This document shows, in pieces, positions 15,172 through 24,575 of a stretch of 33,318 bases of DNA. A program made the translations under genes and the position numbers. The DNA is taken from positions 1-33,318 of IMG/VR virus record IMGVR_UViG_3300044971_002795; one strand, 5' to 3'. The notes beneath the pieces were generated by a model. The model saw nothing but the letters and a program-made list of their open reading frames with translations, was not told the DNA's origin and searched no databases. The DNA is from a virus. Each line of letters starts with the position of its first letter. The stretch's first letter is position 1.

Positions 15172-15759
15172 TTAACAAATAGTACTACCCCGTTTCCCAA
15201 TACATACGTATTTTGAATACAGACTTTCATCAACAACAGTTGGATCAACATACCAATCTTCAAAAGGATCATCACCAACGTTATTTACATCACAAGCAAC
15301 TAATACATAACCACGATCTATTAAATATTCTCTAGAAGCATTTCTTACTTCTTCACCGCACGAATAATAATCAGTTTCAAATGTAATTACCGAGAATTTG
15401 TACTTATCAAACGGAACTGCAGTTAAGCACTTATAAGTATTTTCTGCTGGTTCACAATCAACTTGAAGATAATCAATACGATCAATATCACCCCATATAT
15501 TTTTAATGTGTTCATGATAATCAAATGAAGATCCATCTGCCAAAACACATTTATTTTTTCTTACCGAATTAAATTTATTAACATACTCACTTACAATGTC
15601 CAAAGAAAAACCTTCCCAAGAATAATCTTTTTCTAGTAAATAAGTATTGCTGATGTTAATAGGATCAAATGCTCCTATTTCAAGATACTTCCCACCCTTT
15701 TTATTTTGAAGCATGGTTAATACAAATTTATCTTGCCCAGCTTGAGAAAAACTTTCCAT
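15172..15759 (-). CDS. FkbM-family methyltransferase
   Basis: A 195-aa protein opening MESFSQAGQDKFVLTML, the FkbM-like start, followed by the SAM site GKYLEIGAFDPIN and the acidic loop IDYLQVDCEPAENT. FkbM-type enzymes O-methylate sugars or small molecules and are frequent in O-antigen clusters. It is short compared with full FkbM (about 250 aa) but has the whole SAM domain. It lies 1 nt from the next methyltransferase gene, so the final glycan may be methylated at two places. Confidence 0.85.
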   Translation of the reverse strand: MESFSQAGQDKFVLTMLQNKKGGKYLEIGAFDPINISNTYLLEKDYSWEGFSLDIVSEYVNKFNSVRKNKCVLADGSSFDYHEHIKNIWGDIDRIDYLQVDCEPAENTYKCLTAVPFDKYKFSVITFETDYYSCGEEVRNASREYLIDRGYVLVACDVNNVGDDPFEDWYVDPTVVDESLYSKYVCIGKRGSTIC

Positions 15760-15760
15760 T

Positions 15761-16540
15761 TTATTGAATCTCCTTTTTTATCATTGTTGTAAAATACAAA
15801 TATCCATTAGGTGGCCAAAAATCAAGAACTTTACTTACACTAACAGTAAAGTCTTTTTGGGCTCTTTCTAAAAGAATTTGTCTACTAACTTGTCCTTTAT
15901 TAAGTATCATATAAACTCTTTTAGAATTTGCAATTACATTTTCATAATAAGCATTTTGAAGTTCTAAATTAAGTTCAGAATATGCATAATTGCTAATGAG
16001 AAGATCTACGTTATCAATCTTCTCTGGAGTTGAATGAGTAAAAACTTTATCACCTACATCAAAATTAGAAAGATATTTTTTCTGGAGTTTAGATGCTGGT
16101 TCCATGTCATAGATATGATATTCATCAAAATCACAAAGACAACTAATTGTTTTACACAACCCACCATATCCTCCACCTATTTCGACAATTTTATTAATTT
16201 CACATTCTCCAACAAAATGAGAAATATCTAATGTATTTTGAATATATCTTAACGTAGATGGGGAAATTTTACCAAATGGTTCATCATACTCAACAATTTG
16301 AGAACCACCGAATTTATCATTTTCTTTAAAAGAATCTATAATTTGAGGATCTAAATCATATTGTAGAATTCCTTTAATATATCTTTGCCCGTCTTCAGGA
16401 GATACATGCTCTAAGACTGGAGTGTATCTTGAATCTGTTTTAAATGTTTTAAAAACTTCATCATCTAAAACTGCTTCTCTGCAAATATCAGCATAAGAAT
16501 CAGTTGCTGACATATCAACACATGTCCAATTATCAATCAT
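15761..16540 (-). CDS. Putative sugar O-methyltransferase
   Basis: A 259-aa protein with the SAM-binding motif NKIVEIGGGYGGLCKTISCL near residue 115 and YHIYDMEPASKLQKKYL after it, the pattern of the NanM-type putative sugar O-methyltransferases. The C-terminal part has LLISNYAYSELN, a typical substrate-side motif. It overlaps the upstream glycosyltransferase gene by 8 nt. Role: methyl capping of a sugar, inferred from family and context. Confidence 0.82.
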   Translation of the reverse strand: MIDNWTCVDMSATDSYADICREAVLDDEVFKTFKTDSRYTPVLEHVSPEDGQRYIKGILQYDLDPQIIDSFKENDKFGGSQIVEYDEPFGKISPSTLRYIQNTLDISHFVGECEINKIVEIGGGYGGLCKTISCLCDFDEYHIYDMEPASKLQKKYLSNFDVGDKVFTHSTPEKIDNVDLLISNYAYSELNLELQNAYYENVIANSKRVYMILNKGQVSRQILLERAQKDFTVSVSKVLDFWPPNGYLYFTTMIKKEIQ

Positions 16541-17402
16541 TTATAATCTCCATTAATTTTTTTACAGATGCTTTAAAGGATAATTCCTTTTCAATATATT
16601 TTTTAGGGTTATATGAATTTATTTTAGCACAGAATTTAGAAAAAGAAAATTCCATATCATTTTCATTATAAAAAACTTCACCACATTCATTAGACCAATA
16701 AGGAACAGAAGATGCAGGAACTCTGTATTCTTCACCTTGATCTAACCATTCTTCAACATCCCAAACAAATAAAGGGGTGTTTGATTGCATTATTTCTTGA
16801 ACTGCGATTCCCTGGCTTTCCGTTCCGTTTACCAAAAAACAAAACTTACACTGTTCTAATAATTCTTTTAATTTACTCTCATCATAATTGCCATAAGAAA
16901 TTATAGTATAAGTAAGATTATTTTTTTTCAGTAATTGTATAGATTTTTCAAGATCCTCATCATTTCTTCTTTTAAAATAAATTAAACAATCATATGAAAT
17001 ATTTTTATTGATCGCAAATTCCTCAATCCCAACTGGCCATATTGAAATTTTATCAGGAGTAACATCAAACTTTGTAATAAGTTTATTCTTGACCCACAAA
17101 GAAGGAACTATTAATTTATTATAATACTGAGGATTTTCAATTAAAAACCTACCATATGGGCAGAATGGCCAAAACTGTGGTCCAATAAAACAAGTTTCGT
17201 GTTCTAGTGTTTCATGAATTTTATATTCACGCTCAGAATAATCCAATAATAGATTTTTTTCGTAAACATTTTTATTAATTACATACTCAATACCATTTTC
17301 ACTCAAAGATTTCTTTAAATTTTTTCTTACTTTCAGAGGTCCACATGTTTTACCGTTCTGTAGGTAAGAGTATGCATTTTCATCATACCATATATTAATC
17401 AT
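16533..17402 (-). CDS. GT-B (GT4-like) glycosyltransferase
   Basis: A 289-aa protein from ATG 17402 (MINIWYDENAYSYLQNG), which forms ATGA with the upstream GT11 stop. The C-terminal Rossmann half has NGTESQGIAVQEIMQSNTPL, matching the E-x7-E nucleotide-sugar motif of GT4-type enzymes, and ISIWPVGIEEF at the domain junction. It is shorter than usual GT4 proteins (about 370 aa). Donor unknown. Confidence 0.82.
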   Translation of the reverse strand: MINIWYDENAYSYLQNGKTCGPLKVRKNLKKSLSENGIEYVINKNVYEKNLLLDYSEREYKIHETLEHETCFIGPQFWPFCPYGRFLIENPQYYNKLIVPSLWVKNKLITKFDVTPDKISIWPVGIEEFAINKNISYDCLIYFKRRNDEDLEKSIQLLKKNNLTYTIISYGNYDESKLKELLEQCKFCFLVNGTESQGIAVQEIMQSNTPLFVWDVEEWLDQGEEYRVPASSVPYWSNECGEVFYNENDMEFSFSKFCAKINSYNPKKYIEKELSFKASVKKLMEIIND

Positions 17403-18202
17403 AAAACAATCCACTCATTTAAATATAAATCTTGATAATATTTATTGGTATCTAAACCCCCTGCCCATTTTTTAGGTGCTATAGTTTTTTTACTTTTTGC
17501 TAACCACGATCCCCACCAACTGAAAGAACTATTAGCAATAATATGATATTTGCACATAGTCTGTAGACAAAGATCTACGCCAGTATTATTGTCTTCAGAA
17601 AATAAAAATCTATCGTGAGAAAATATTTGTTGATTTTTACACCACTCAATATCATCAGAAAATATTAAAACTGGATTATTGTTAGGAAAATATTCTAGAG
17701 ATTTTTTATAATAATTTATATCTTGAATAGGGTGAACATCGGGGCAATTCAAATAATCGGTTCTACGAACATGCAAAGAAATAACATCAGAAATTCCAAA
17801 ATTTTCTTTAAAAAATTGTTTACATGGATCTAGTATGTCATCTACAAATGTAAATGCATTTCTAATTTCATTTTCAGCATTTTCAAAATAAGTTTTAAAC
17901 TGATAATATCCAAACAAATTGATATTATTTGGGCATTTATCCCAAATATAATTATGAAATTCGTTTGGTGGTTCCATTAATAATGGATAATTGGTAATTT
18001 TATATTCTACTTCTGGAAGATTAAAACATTCGTATAAAGTTATATCTGTATTTTTTACTTTAGAATCGTACAGACCAAATACGGACCTTGGTGGTAAACA
18101 ATATTCATAGTTGTGTTTTTTTGCTATTCCCCGAAGACTTGCATATTGAAACATTTGATTTCCAAGTCTACCAAGATTTCCAAGTTTGTCAAAAGAAATC
18201 AT
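17399..18202 (-). CDS. GT11 family alpha-1,2-fucosyltransferase-like
   Basis: A 267-aa GT11 protein: GNLGRLGNQMFQYASLRGIA at the N-terminus, VISLHVRRTDYLN (HxRRxD donor motif), PVLIFSDDIEWCK and IIANSSFSWWGSWLA. GT11 enzymes transfer L-fucose from GDP-fucose in alpha-1,2 linkage; bacterial members can also transfer colitose (WbgN of E. coli O55). It is paired with a second GT11 directly upstream, with ATGA overlaps on both sides, downstream of a GDP-fucose/colitose pathway. Confidence 0.92.
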   Translation of the reverse strand: MISFDKLGNLGRLGNQMFQYASLRGIAKKHNYEYCLPPRSVFGLYDSKVKNTDITLYECFNLPEVEYKITNYPLLMEPPNEFHNYIWDKCPNNINLFGYYQFKTYFENAENEIRNAFTFVDDILDPCKQFFKENFGISDVISLHVRRTDYLNCPDVHPIQDINYYKKSLEYFPNNNPVLIFSDDIEWCKNQQIFSHDRFLFSEDNNTGVDLCLQTMCKYHIIANSSFSWWGSWLAKSKKTIAPKKWAGGLDTNKYYQDLYLNEWIVL

Positions 18203-18993
18203 ACTCTAATCCACCCATCAACATATAAATCACTAGCATTTATCGGATTAGAATCTGGGTTCCATAAAGAAGGAATAAAAATTTTCTTTGCATTTGACAA
18301 GTATGCTCCCCACCAACTATAAGTACTATTAGCAGTAATTACATAATCACACAAAGACATGAGGCACAAATCAATATATGGGTCATTAACTTCAGAAACT
18401 AAAAATCTATCTTCAGAAAAAAGATCTTGCTTTTTACACCATTCAGGTTCATCAGAAAAAATTAAAACTTTACAAGTTTTTGGTAAATCAAGTAAACATT
18501 TTTCATAGTAACTCATATCTTGAGAAACATGATTATTATTGGTAACAAAATCCGTTCTTCTAATATGAATTCCGACCAACTCAGAGTTATCACTAAGTTG
18601 AGTTTTTAAATCAGAAGCAATATCGTAATATTCAGATTTGAACTGAAAATCTTTTTTAATTTGATCATCAATATGCTTAAACCATTTATCAGATTGAAAG
18701 AATCCCAAAAGATCAACATTTCCTTTAGGTGGATTCTCATAAGTTTCTTTATCAAAATGAAAATGCCGTTCTTCATGTATTGGGAAATCACTAATTCCCC
18801 TAGAGCAATTAATATTAAAACAATCGTCAATATTACTTCTTAAAGTGGTATAATAATATTTACCAAAAACATCTTTTGGGGGTATCATAAAATCCCTATT
18901 GTGTTTAATAGAAAGAGATTTAATTGCAGAATATTGAAACATTTGATTTCCCAAATGCCCATGATTACCTAAACGATTAAAAGAAAAAGTCAT
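18199..18993 (-). CDS. GT11 family fucosyl/colitosyltransferase-like
   Basis: A 264-aa GT11 protein: LGNHGHLGNQMFQYSAIKSL, VGIHIRRTDFVTN, KVLIFSDEPEWCK and VITANSTYSWWGAYLS. It is clearly paralogous to the next gene, but diverged along its length, so the two may use different donors or acceptors. The ATG overlaps the ColD-like gene stop (ATGA). With GDP-fucose and GDP-colitose both possible products here, one transferase per sugar is a reasonable inference, not shown. Confidence 0.92.
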   Translation of the reverse strand: MTFSFNRLGNHGHLGNQMFQYSAIKSLSIKHNRDFMIPPKDVFGKYYYTTLRSNIDDCFNINCSRGISDFPIHEERHFHFDKETYENPPKGNVDLLGFFQSDKWFKHIDDQIKKDFQFKSEYYDIASDLKTQLSDNSELVGIHIRRTDFVTNNNHVSQDMSYYEKCLLDLPKTCKVLIFSDEPEWCKKQDLFSEDRFLVSEVNDPYIDLCLMSLCDYVITANSTYSWWGAYLSNAKKIFIPSLWNPDSNPINASDLYVDGWIRV

Positions 18994-20153
18994 AATTGCT
19001 TAAATGTATTCTCCAGAAGATTCAATTCTTTATCACCAATAAAATGATTGTTACCCAAATAAATCCCATTATCATGAACAAAATCAACAGTCAAAGTATC
19101 TTTGTTACTAGTTACACTATAACCTTTCAAGAATGGTTGTCTTAATAGATTCCCACTTATAATTGGACGGTGTTCTATACCAACTTCAACAAACTTCTTC
19201 CTCAAATCATCTGCTATTTCTTTTGTTTTGCAAATTAAAGGAAAACAAAAATTACTACATGTAGGATAATATTTTGGAGCAATAAATTTATCAGGATATT
19301 TTTTAATGAGTTCTATAAAATTAATATAATTTTTGTTTCTAATTTCAATATACTTATCTAACCTTTTGAGTTGAGATAGTCCAAGAACCGCACCAAGTTC
19401 ATGATTTCTAAAATTATACCCGTCAGTTACAAATAAAAACTGATCTGAAACATCTGGATATTTTTGAGCATACTCTTTATGTTTTGTAGATTCTCTTGCA
19501 AGTCCATGACTTCTCTTCATTCGCATGAGATCATACAATTCATAATTGTTAGTGGATACCATTCCACCTTCAATAGTAGACATATGGTGTCCAAAGTAAA
19601 AACTGAATGTAGAACCTAAACTATCGGATCCACGACGAGTTCCATCTGGAGATTTGCATCCATGAGATTCACACACATCATCCAGTATCAAAGCATTTGG
19701 AAATAAGTTTTTATACCGTTCATTATTCGCAGAAAATCCAATTAAGTGTGTAACAAAAATTAGTTTAATGTCAGGATGTTCTTTGGAAATGTATTCGAGA
19801 TCTTCTTCACAAAAACTAAAATTATTAATATTAATATCACAAAAAATAGGAGTAAATCCTAATTGAATAACTGGTCCAATATTAGTAACCCAAGTACAAG
19901 AAGGAACTAATACTTTATCCCCATCTTTCAATCCGTATAGTTCTTTAACTGCAGATAGTAATAGATAATTTGCGGTACTTCCAGAAGAAACATAAAGTGA
20001 ATATTTTGCACCTAACCATTTACTCCATTCATCTTCAAACTTCCTAACCATTTTACCATTAGTAAAACGATCAGAAGTCAGAACAAACTTTGCAAGATTA
20101 AACCTATCACCAAAGGTGATATTGTTTTTCATCAAAGGCCATTTAAATTGCAT
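18990..20153 (-). CDS. colD: GDP-4-keto-6-deoxymannose 3-dehydratase (ColD-like)
   Basis: A 387-aa PLP protein of the DegT/DnrJ/EryC1 fold (E. coli ColD is 388 aa). The usual PLP Lys is replaced by His: FSFYFGHHMSTIEGG, His189, as in ColD, where this His drives 3-deoxygenation instead of transamination. Asp159 (LILDDVCESHG) would hold the pyridine nitrogen. Other ColD-type segments are VEVGIEHRPIISGNLL and DNGIYLGNNHF. It lacks the extra Cys cluster of the CDP-sugar E1 enzymes. Start ATG 20153 ([10 protein letters not shown]) gives an 11-nt overlap with fcl. With Gmd upstream and an Fcl/ColC-type reductase, GDP-L-colitose is the likely product. Confidence 0.88.
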   Translation of the reverse strand: MQFKWPLMKNNITFGDRFNLAKFVLTSDRFTNGKMVRKFEDEWSKWLGAKYSLYVSSGSTANYLLLSAVKELYGLKDGDKVLVPSCTWVTNIGPVIQLGFTPIFCDININNFSFCEEDLEYISKEHPDIKLIFVTHLIGFSANNERYKNLFPNALILDDVCESHGCKSPDGTRRGSDSLGSTFSFYFGHHMSTIEGGMVSTNNYELYDLMRMKRSHGLARESTKHKEYAQKYPDVSDQFLFVTDGYNFRNHELGAVLGLSQLKRLDKYIEIRNKNYINFIELIKKYPDKFIAPKYYPTCSNFCFPLICKTKEIADDLRKKFVEVGIEHRPIISGNLLRQPFLKGYSVTSNKDTLTVDFVHDNGIYLGNNHFIGDKELNLLENTFKQL

Positions 20154-21072
20154 TTTTCTTATACCATTCGTAAGTTTTCTCAATACCTTCACGAAGACCA
20201 ATTTTTGGTTCCCATCCCAAAGATTTAATTTTATCTACATTCAATACTTTACGAGGAGTCCCATTTGGTTTACTAGTATCCCACTTAATTTCTCCTTCAT
20301 AACCAACAACATCAGAAATTGTTTGAGCAAGTTCTTTGATTGTCATGTCTTCACCTGTACCAACGTTGATATGTTCAGGTTCATTATAGTTTTGCATACA
20401 CATATAACATGCTTCTGCAAGATCATCAACATGGAGAAATTCTCTCATAGGTGATCCATCCCCCCAACATTCTACTTGAGAAGAATTCAATTTTTTTGCA
20501 TCATGAAATCTAGAAATAAATCCAGGAAGAACATGTGATGTTGCTAAATCAAAATTATCATTAGGACCATAAAGATTTGTAGGCATCAAAGAGATAGCAT
20601 TAAATCCATGCTGTTCCCGATATGCTTGGCACATCTTCAGACCAACTATTTTTGCCAATGCATAAGCATCATTTGTTGGTTCCAGGGGACCACTCATTAA
20701 CTGATCTTCAGTAATTGGTTGAGTTGCAAATTTTGGATAAATGCAAGAAGACCCAAGAAAAAGAAGTTTTTTAACACCAAACTTATAAGCAGTGTCAATA
20801 ATGTTTGTTTGAATCTGAAGATTTTCTTTTAAAAAATCTGCTTTACTACTATTATTTGCCATAATGCCACCAACTTTAGCGGCAGCAACAAATACATATT
20901 CAGGTCTTTTATCTCTAAAAAAGTTTTTAGTTTCTTCTTGATCTGTAAAATCTACAAAATATCTAATACCTTTAATGATATTTTTGTATCCTTTATTTTG
21001 GAGATTTCTCGCAATTGCTGATCCAACCATACCATGAGCACCAGCAACTAATACTCTTGAATTATTGTCCAT
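20143..21072 (-). CDS. fcl: GDP-L-fucose synthase (WcaG/Fcl) or ColC-type
   Basis: A 309-aa [40 protein letters not shown] (the Ser of the catalytic triad), [20 protein letters not shown] (YxxxK), and LPTNLYG-like [13 protein letters not shown], all standard for GDP-fucose synthase. The enzyme epimerises and reduces GDP-4-keto-6-deoxymannose. ColC, which finishes GDP-colitose, belongs to a related SDR group, so with colD beside it either product is possible. Start ATG 21072 overlaps gmd by 11 nt. Confidence 0.93.
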   Translation of the reverse strand: MDNNSRVLVAGAHGMVGSAIARNLQNKGYKNIIKGIRYFVDFTDQEETKNFFRDKRPEYVFVAAAKVGGIMANNSSKADFLKENLQIQTNIIDTAYKFGVKKLLFLGSSCIYPKFATQPITEDQLMSGPLEPTNDAYALAKIVGLKMCQAYREQHGFNAISLMPTNLYGPNDNFDLATSHVLPGFISRFHDAKKLNSSQVECWGDGSPMREFLHVDDLAEACYMCMQNYNEPEHINVGTGEDMTIKELAQTISDVVGYEGEIKWDTSKPNGTPRKVLNVDKIKSLGWEPKIGLREGIEKTYEWYKKNAI

Positions 21073-22063
21073 AAATGCACATATCCTCAACAAGTTGTTC
21101 AAATGAAATTTTAGGTTCCCAACCTAACTTTTGTTTTGCCTTTGTGGCATCACCTAATAAGGTTTCTACTTCAGCAGGACGAAAATATTTAGGACTTACT
21201 TTAATAACGGTTCTTTTAGTAAGTTTGTCAATACCAACTTCATCAATACCTTCACCCTCCCAAGCAATACTCATTCCAAAATATGGTGCTGCTTTTTCAA
21301 CAAACTCACGTACTGAGTATTGCTCTCCTGTGGCAATTACATAATCATCTGGTTCATCCTGCTGGAGCATCAACCACATCGCTTCTACAAAGTCTTTAGC
21401 ATGACCCCAGTCACGTTTTGCATTCAGATTCCCGAGATATAATATATCTTGTCTCCCAGTTGAAATAGATGATAATCCGCGAGTGATTTTTCTTGTGACA
21501 AAAGTTTCTCCTCTTCTAGGGGATTCGTGATTGAAAAGAATTCCAGAACTTGCATGTAGTCCATATGACTCTCTGTAGTTTTTGACGATCCAATATCCAT
21601 AAACTTTTGCAACTCCATAAGGTGAGCGGGGATAAAACGGCGTAGTTTCTGATTGAGGAATTTCTTGAACCTTACCAAACATTTCCGAAGTTGATGCTTG
21701 ATAAATTCGTGTTTTGTTTTCCATCCCCAATAAACGAACTGCTTCAAGAATACGAAGAGTTCCCAATCCATCAGTCTGACCAGTATATTCTGGAACTTCA
21801 AAAGACACTTTTACATGACTTTGGGCACCAAGATTATATATTTCATCTGGTTGAACTTGCTGAATAACCCTTACAAGGTTGGTAGAGTCAGTAAGATCAC
21901 CATAATGAAGTTTAATTTGATCATAGATATGATCAATCCTATGCGTATTAATTAACGAAGCACGTCGAATAATGCCGTGTACTTCATATCCTTTTTCTAG
22001 AAGTAATTCTGCAAGATAAGATCCATCTTGTCCAGTAATTCCAGTTATCAGTGCAGTTTTCAT
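21062..22063 (-). CDS. gmd: GDP-mannose 4,6-dehydratase
   Basis: A 333-aa extended SDR with [20 protein letters not shown] at the N-terminus, [25 protein letters not shown] (YxxxK), [19 protein letters not shown] and [20 protein letters not shown], all characteristic of Gmd. It makes GDP-4-keto-6-deoxy-D-mannose, the branch point for fucose, colitose and other deoxysugars. Shorter than E. coli Gmd (373 aa) but with no missing core motif. The ATG overlaps the halogenase stop. Host GDP-mannose is presumably the substrate source, as no manB/manC is seen here. Confidence 0.96.
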   Translation of the reverse strand: MKTALITGITGQDGSYLAELLLEKGYEVHGIIRRASLINTHRIDHIYDQIKLHYGDLTDSTNLVRVIQQVQPDEIYNLGAQSHVKVSFEVPEYTGQTDGLGTLRILEAVRLLGMENKTRIYQASTSEMFGKVQEIPQSETTPFYPRSPYGVAKVYGYWIVKNYRESYGLHASSGILFNHESPRRGETFVTRKITRGLSSISTGRQDILYLGNLNAKRDWGHAKDFVEAMWLMLQQDEPDDYVIATGEQYSVREFVEKAAPYFGMSIAWEGEGIDEVGIDKLTKRTVIKVSPKYFRPAEVETLLGDATKAKQKLGWEPKISFEQLVEDMCIYGQ

Positions 22064-23220
22064 GCCAATTCTTTTCTTAAATATTGGGATAATTTTTCAT
22101 CAACAAATCTCCATGGAGATTTTCCAGAATTAATAATTTTAGTCAAATTATGATTTTCTATAAAGTTTTTACTTTTTTCTTTACAAGATTTCCAATAATA
22201 ACTATCATATACTGACCCATTTTGATAATGGTAGTTTATTAAATGTATGACTTCTTCCATCAAAGAAAGATATGAATTATTAATTTCATTTTTATTTCCA
22301 TATCCTTCAATATAAGAGACTATTAAATCATTAACAATCTCAAAACATTCCATAGAAGTTGCTTGCAATGGTTCAAAGAAGAATAATGAATTTCCGTTTT
22401 TTATTATATTTTTATTTTCAGTTATTAATTTTTTCCTATAAAAACTTTTAAAAGTATAGTCCATATGCTTGTCAAAGTCAATATCAGGATAACTAACTAC
22501 ATTATCAACATTTCTAGGATTTTTAAATATATCTTTCATATTATCCAATGCTTCTTCCTTAGAAATAAATCTATTATCATACAGATATCCCCAATTTTGC
22601 TTATCCATCAAAGGAATACCAAACATCCATCCATATTGATGTGCATAATGATAAGTAAATTGCCAATTACCAGGTTTTTTTGAAGAGCAGACTATTGCAG
22701 AATTTACATAGATATTGTCCACAAAACATGCATCATCATAATTTTCAGAAAATCCTCTACAATCAATCAAATAATCAAAAACATAAACATCATTATCCAG
22801 TATAACTTCAACATGAGAATCTTTTGACGTAAATTTGGAAACATTTCCATGCTTGACAAAAAATCTTTTAGGATACTCTTTAGAAAATATAGGTAATAAA
22901 AATTGCCTAAGCTCCCTATTATTAAAATGTATTCCATAATTTCCAGCAGGAAATCTAGAATAAAAATCTTCTTTTTTCCAATTAGTAAAAGTAACTTGAT
23001 GCTTGAATGTACATCTTAAATTATGAAAATGCTGATCAACATTAAACCCTATAGAATTATAAAGATTGTTTGGAAATCCAAGAAGTGTAGATTCCCCGAC
23101 ACAAATTATATCAATATTTGGATCATATAATAGATAAATATCAGCATTTTTTATAGAACTAAGCAATGAAGATACTGTTAAAAGACCTGCAGTTCCTGAA
23201 CCAATAATTCCAATTTTCAT
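22060..23220 (-). CDS. Flavin-dependent tryptophan-halogenase-like protein
   Basis: A 386-aa FAD protein. [17 protein letters not shown] is the FAD loop, [10 protein letters not shown] matches the halogenase GEAT region, [11 protein letters not shown] keeps the catalytic Lys (Lys73), YGWMFGIPL is a WxWxIP variant with Phe for the second Trp, and [16 protein letters not shown] matches FEPL. It is shorter than free-Trp halogenases (about 500 aa), especially at the C-terminus. Related proteins occur in other cyanophages; their substrate is unknown. A flavin reductase partner is not seen. Location in a glycan operon suggests an unusual substrate or a non-halogenating role. Confidence 0.85.
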   Translation of the reverse strand: MKIGIIGSGTAGLLTVSSLLSSIKNADIYLLYDPNIDIICVGESTLLGFPNNLYNSIGFNVDQHFHNLRCTFKHQVTFTNWKKEDFYSRFPAGNYGIHFNNRELRQFLLPIFSKEYPKRFFVKHGNVSKFTSKDSHVEVILDNDVYVFDYLIDCRGFSENYDDACFVDNIYVNSAIVCSSKKPGNWQFTYHYAHQYGWMFGIPLMDKQNWGYLYDNRFISKEEALDNMKDIFKNPRNVDNVVSYPDIDFDKHMDYTFKSFYRKKLITENKNIIKNGNSLFFFEPLQATSMECFEIVNDLIVSYIEGYGNKNEINNSYLSLMEEVIHLINYHYQNGSVYDSYYWKSCKEKSKNFIENHNLTKIINSGKSPWRFVDEKLSQYLRKELA

Positions 23221-23962
23221 ATAATTTTTTTGATAAATTCTTCTCTATTAAAATTAGACATTTCAATCCAAGCTCTGGTTTCCCATCCACATAAAGCATC
23301 CATCAAACTACCAAAATCAAATAAGAAATAATTATCATGATTATCCCATATTTTTTTCTGCATTGCTCTTCCAGAACATCCCATAGAAGTCACAACAACA
23401 GAATACTCACTGTCATCCAATGATACCTTTTTAAATTCCTGATATATTTCTTCAAACTTAGAAAAAGAAGATTTTGATGGTGTTTTTCTAAAATTTCTTT
23501 AGGAATATTTTCATTACCTATAAAATACTTGACTTGATTAGAAATTTGTTTTAAAAACTGAGCGGCATAATTTGGATCTTGAATTGATATATGCGATAAA
23601 GCAACATTACTATAAAGTTCTATCTCACTTAGTTCTCCAGTAATTTTTCTAAAATTATTTAAAATATCTTCACACCAATTTAAGGGAGCTTCATGATTCC
23701 CCGGAAACATTCCAACTTCTAAAGTTTCCAGATCTTTACAATGCAAGGGCAAAGTTCTAAGTACATTTGGATGATTTAATCTCATAGCATCGGTCATCAT
23801 TACTTTTAACTTTTCATTGGATTCCTGCAAAAGTTCAGAAACTCCTAAAGCAAGATTTACGTCACCATCCCCAAATCTAAAATAAGCTCCTTTTTGTTTA
23901 GTTTTAATTATTAAAGAAATTTTGTCTAATGTTTCCTGGGTTGAATAAAATTTAACTTCCAT
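23217..23962 (-). pseudogene. GT-D (DUF1792)-like glycosyltransferase, frameshifted
   Basis: The first frame (ATG 23962, MEVKFYSTQETLDKI) has KGAYFRFGDGDVNLALG, the metal and sugar site of GT-D/DUF1792 transferases. It would end out of phase at 23390. The other frame continues the domain with SKFEEIYQEFKKVSLDDSEY and SVVVTSMGCSGRAMQ, then DFGSLMDALCGWETRAWIE, to the stop at 23217. The switch falls in a run of five A (plus strand 23462-23466); one more base there would give one unbroken protein of about 248 aa. Either a homopolymer sequencing error, a recent mutation or a -1 frameshift site. It overlaps the neighbours normally, so it was functional until recently. Confidence 0.8.
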
Positions 23963-24552
23963 TACATTACAACTCTAATAAAGTTTCCATCACCAAATAC
24001 ATTACAGTCCATGTGAATTAAATCCACATCATAACATTTTAACTTTTTATTTTTTGAAAATTGCCACAAAGATTTTTCAATATTTACCATATTATAATTC
24101 ATAAAATCCCAATCAGTATTTTTTAACCATTCAATCAAGTAATTTGTTTTCATAGCAAAACAACCAGTAAAATATTGATCATCAATATTTCTAGCATATA
24201 AATCATACCCAGGATTTTTTTCAATTAAATCAAAAAAATATTTATCGGTAAAATGATACCTTCCAGTTATTTGAACCGTCATATCATCATTAACATCATT
24301 ATTATCAAAAAATTTTTCGAGTGCTTTTCCTAAATTTGCACCTTTGTTGCGATAATTAAAATCATGGGTATTTGTACAATAACAAGAAAATTTTTTATGC
24401 AGGTATGGAGGTTCTTGATTAGATATACATTCCAACCACATAATATTGTGTTGATACAAATTTTCAGATAACCATTTAATTGTTTTTAAATATTCACCAT
24501 GTCTCATATCACTCATAAGATCTATTTCTGCGCTGGTAGATAATATTAACAT
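23962..24552 (-). CDS. Unassigned glycan-operon protein (196 aa)
   Basis: First gene of the glycan operon. It opens MLILSTSAEIDLMSDMRHGE; its centre has NYRNKGANLGKALEKFF and MTVQITGRYHFTDKYFF, reminiscent of GT-A type proteins in surface-glycan clusters. No DXD is certain (YDLYARNIDDQYF is a candidate). The stop overlaps the next start (TAATG). I call it a possible glycosyltransferase by context only. Confidence 0.6.
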   Translation of the reverse strand: MLILSTSAEIDLMSDMRHGEYLKTIKWLSENLYQHNIMWLECISNQEPPYLHKKFSCYCTNTHDFNYRNKGANLGKALEKFFDNNDVNDDMTVQITGRYHFTDKYFFDLIEKNPGYDLYARNIDDQYFTGCFAMKTNYLIEWLKNTDWDFMNYNMVNIEKSLWQFSKNKKLKCYDVDLIHMDCNVFGDGNFIRVVM

Positions 24553-24575
24553 GGTTAAAATTTTTTGTTCAATTT

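Noticed and set aside
18990-20153. Annotation as a plain sugar aminotransferase (DegT family)
   Set aside because: The PLP lysine is replaced by His in the ColD-type context, so transamination is unlikely.
21424-21801. 125-codon minus frame inside gmd
   Set aside because: Alternate frame of gmd; all Gmd motifs are in the other phase.
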